A stretch of 64,000 nucleotides of DNA from Oligoflexia bacterium (lineage in GTDB: Bacteria; Bdellovibrionota; Bacteriovoracia; Bacteriovoracales; Bacteriovoracaceae): assembly GCA_015231955.1 (NCBI GenBank), contig JADGAN010000028.1, positions 1 through 64,000 on the forward strand. The letters run 5' to 3'. The notes under the pieces are model-generated. The model did no database searches. It had not been told where the DNA came from and saw only the letters and a list, made by a program, of their open reading frames with translations. The stretch's first letter is position 1. Every line of letters starts with the position of its first letter. Below, piece after piece: positions 63,963-64,000 of the stretch. Position numbers and translations under genes: made by a program.

Positions 63963-64000
63963 CTTACAAGTTCCAGTTATCTCATCTAAAATAGTACATT

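Overview
The window is AT-rich, densely coded Gram-negative DNA. It carries many lipoproteins, signal-peptide proteins, an Mla lipid-transport operon and a complete chemotaxis operon. The many large secreted proteins of unknown family, HNH-endonuclease debris of the SRYIP type and eukaryote-like domains suggest a member of the Bdellovibrionota or Bacteriovoracia, or another host-interacting delta-like lineage. That placement is inference; there is no rRNA or marker gene here. I saw no tRNA, rRNA, CRISPR array or intact insertion sequence.

Layout. 1-10.8 kb: an ankyrin protein, a secreted protein with a BTB/T1-like segment, HNH-nuclease debris, then large secreted proteins of unknown function. 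10.97-19.3 kb: one chemotaxis operon (Hpt-STAS fusion, cheY, mcp, cheA, cheW, cheR, cheD, cheB). 19.4-22.3 kb: a small gene, a lipoprotein, a palindromic repeat, and a secreted protein with what looks like a eukaryotic-type Dbl-homology (RhoGEF) domain. 22.5-29.7 kb: an AsmA-like protein, a Ca2+-type P-ATPase, a cardiolipin-synthase/endonuclease-fold pair matching the clsB-ybhP arrangement, and an FMN reductase. 29.8-33.2 kb: the mla operon. 33.4-39.3 kb: a stress and envelope block of small membrane proteins, a BON protein, a glycine-zipper stress protein, a FAD-Rieske oxidoreductase and a hydrolase. 39.5-44.3 kb: ycaO and a secreted protein with a nucleotidyltransferase-like domain, an ADP-ribosyltransferase-like domain and tandem helical repeats. 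44.4-59.2 kb: an island with seven radical-SAM genes, a GT9 glycosyltransferase, a polytopic membrane protein, a tandem-methyltransferase fusion and an SDR fusion. 59.2-64 kb: repeat-rich debris, an RHS-core fragment, a zinc metallopeptidase lipoprotein and a cysteine-repeat protein running off the right edge.

Two themes stand out. The first is a set of exported proteins with eukaryote-like or effector-like architecture (DH domain with a proline-rich stretch, BTB-like, ankyrin, NTase/ART-like), as expected of a bacterium that enters or manipulates other cells. The second is the radical-SAM island: its overlapping genes imply coordinated synthesis of an unusual envelope glycolipid, polysaccharide or small molecule, and no precursor peptide is obvious. 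Both interpretations come from the sequence and family knowledge only.
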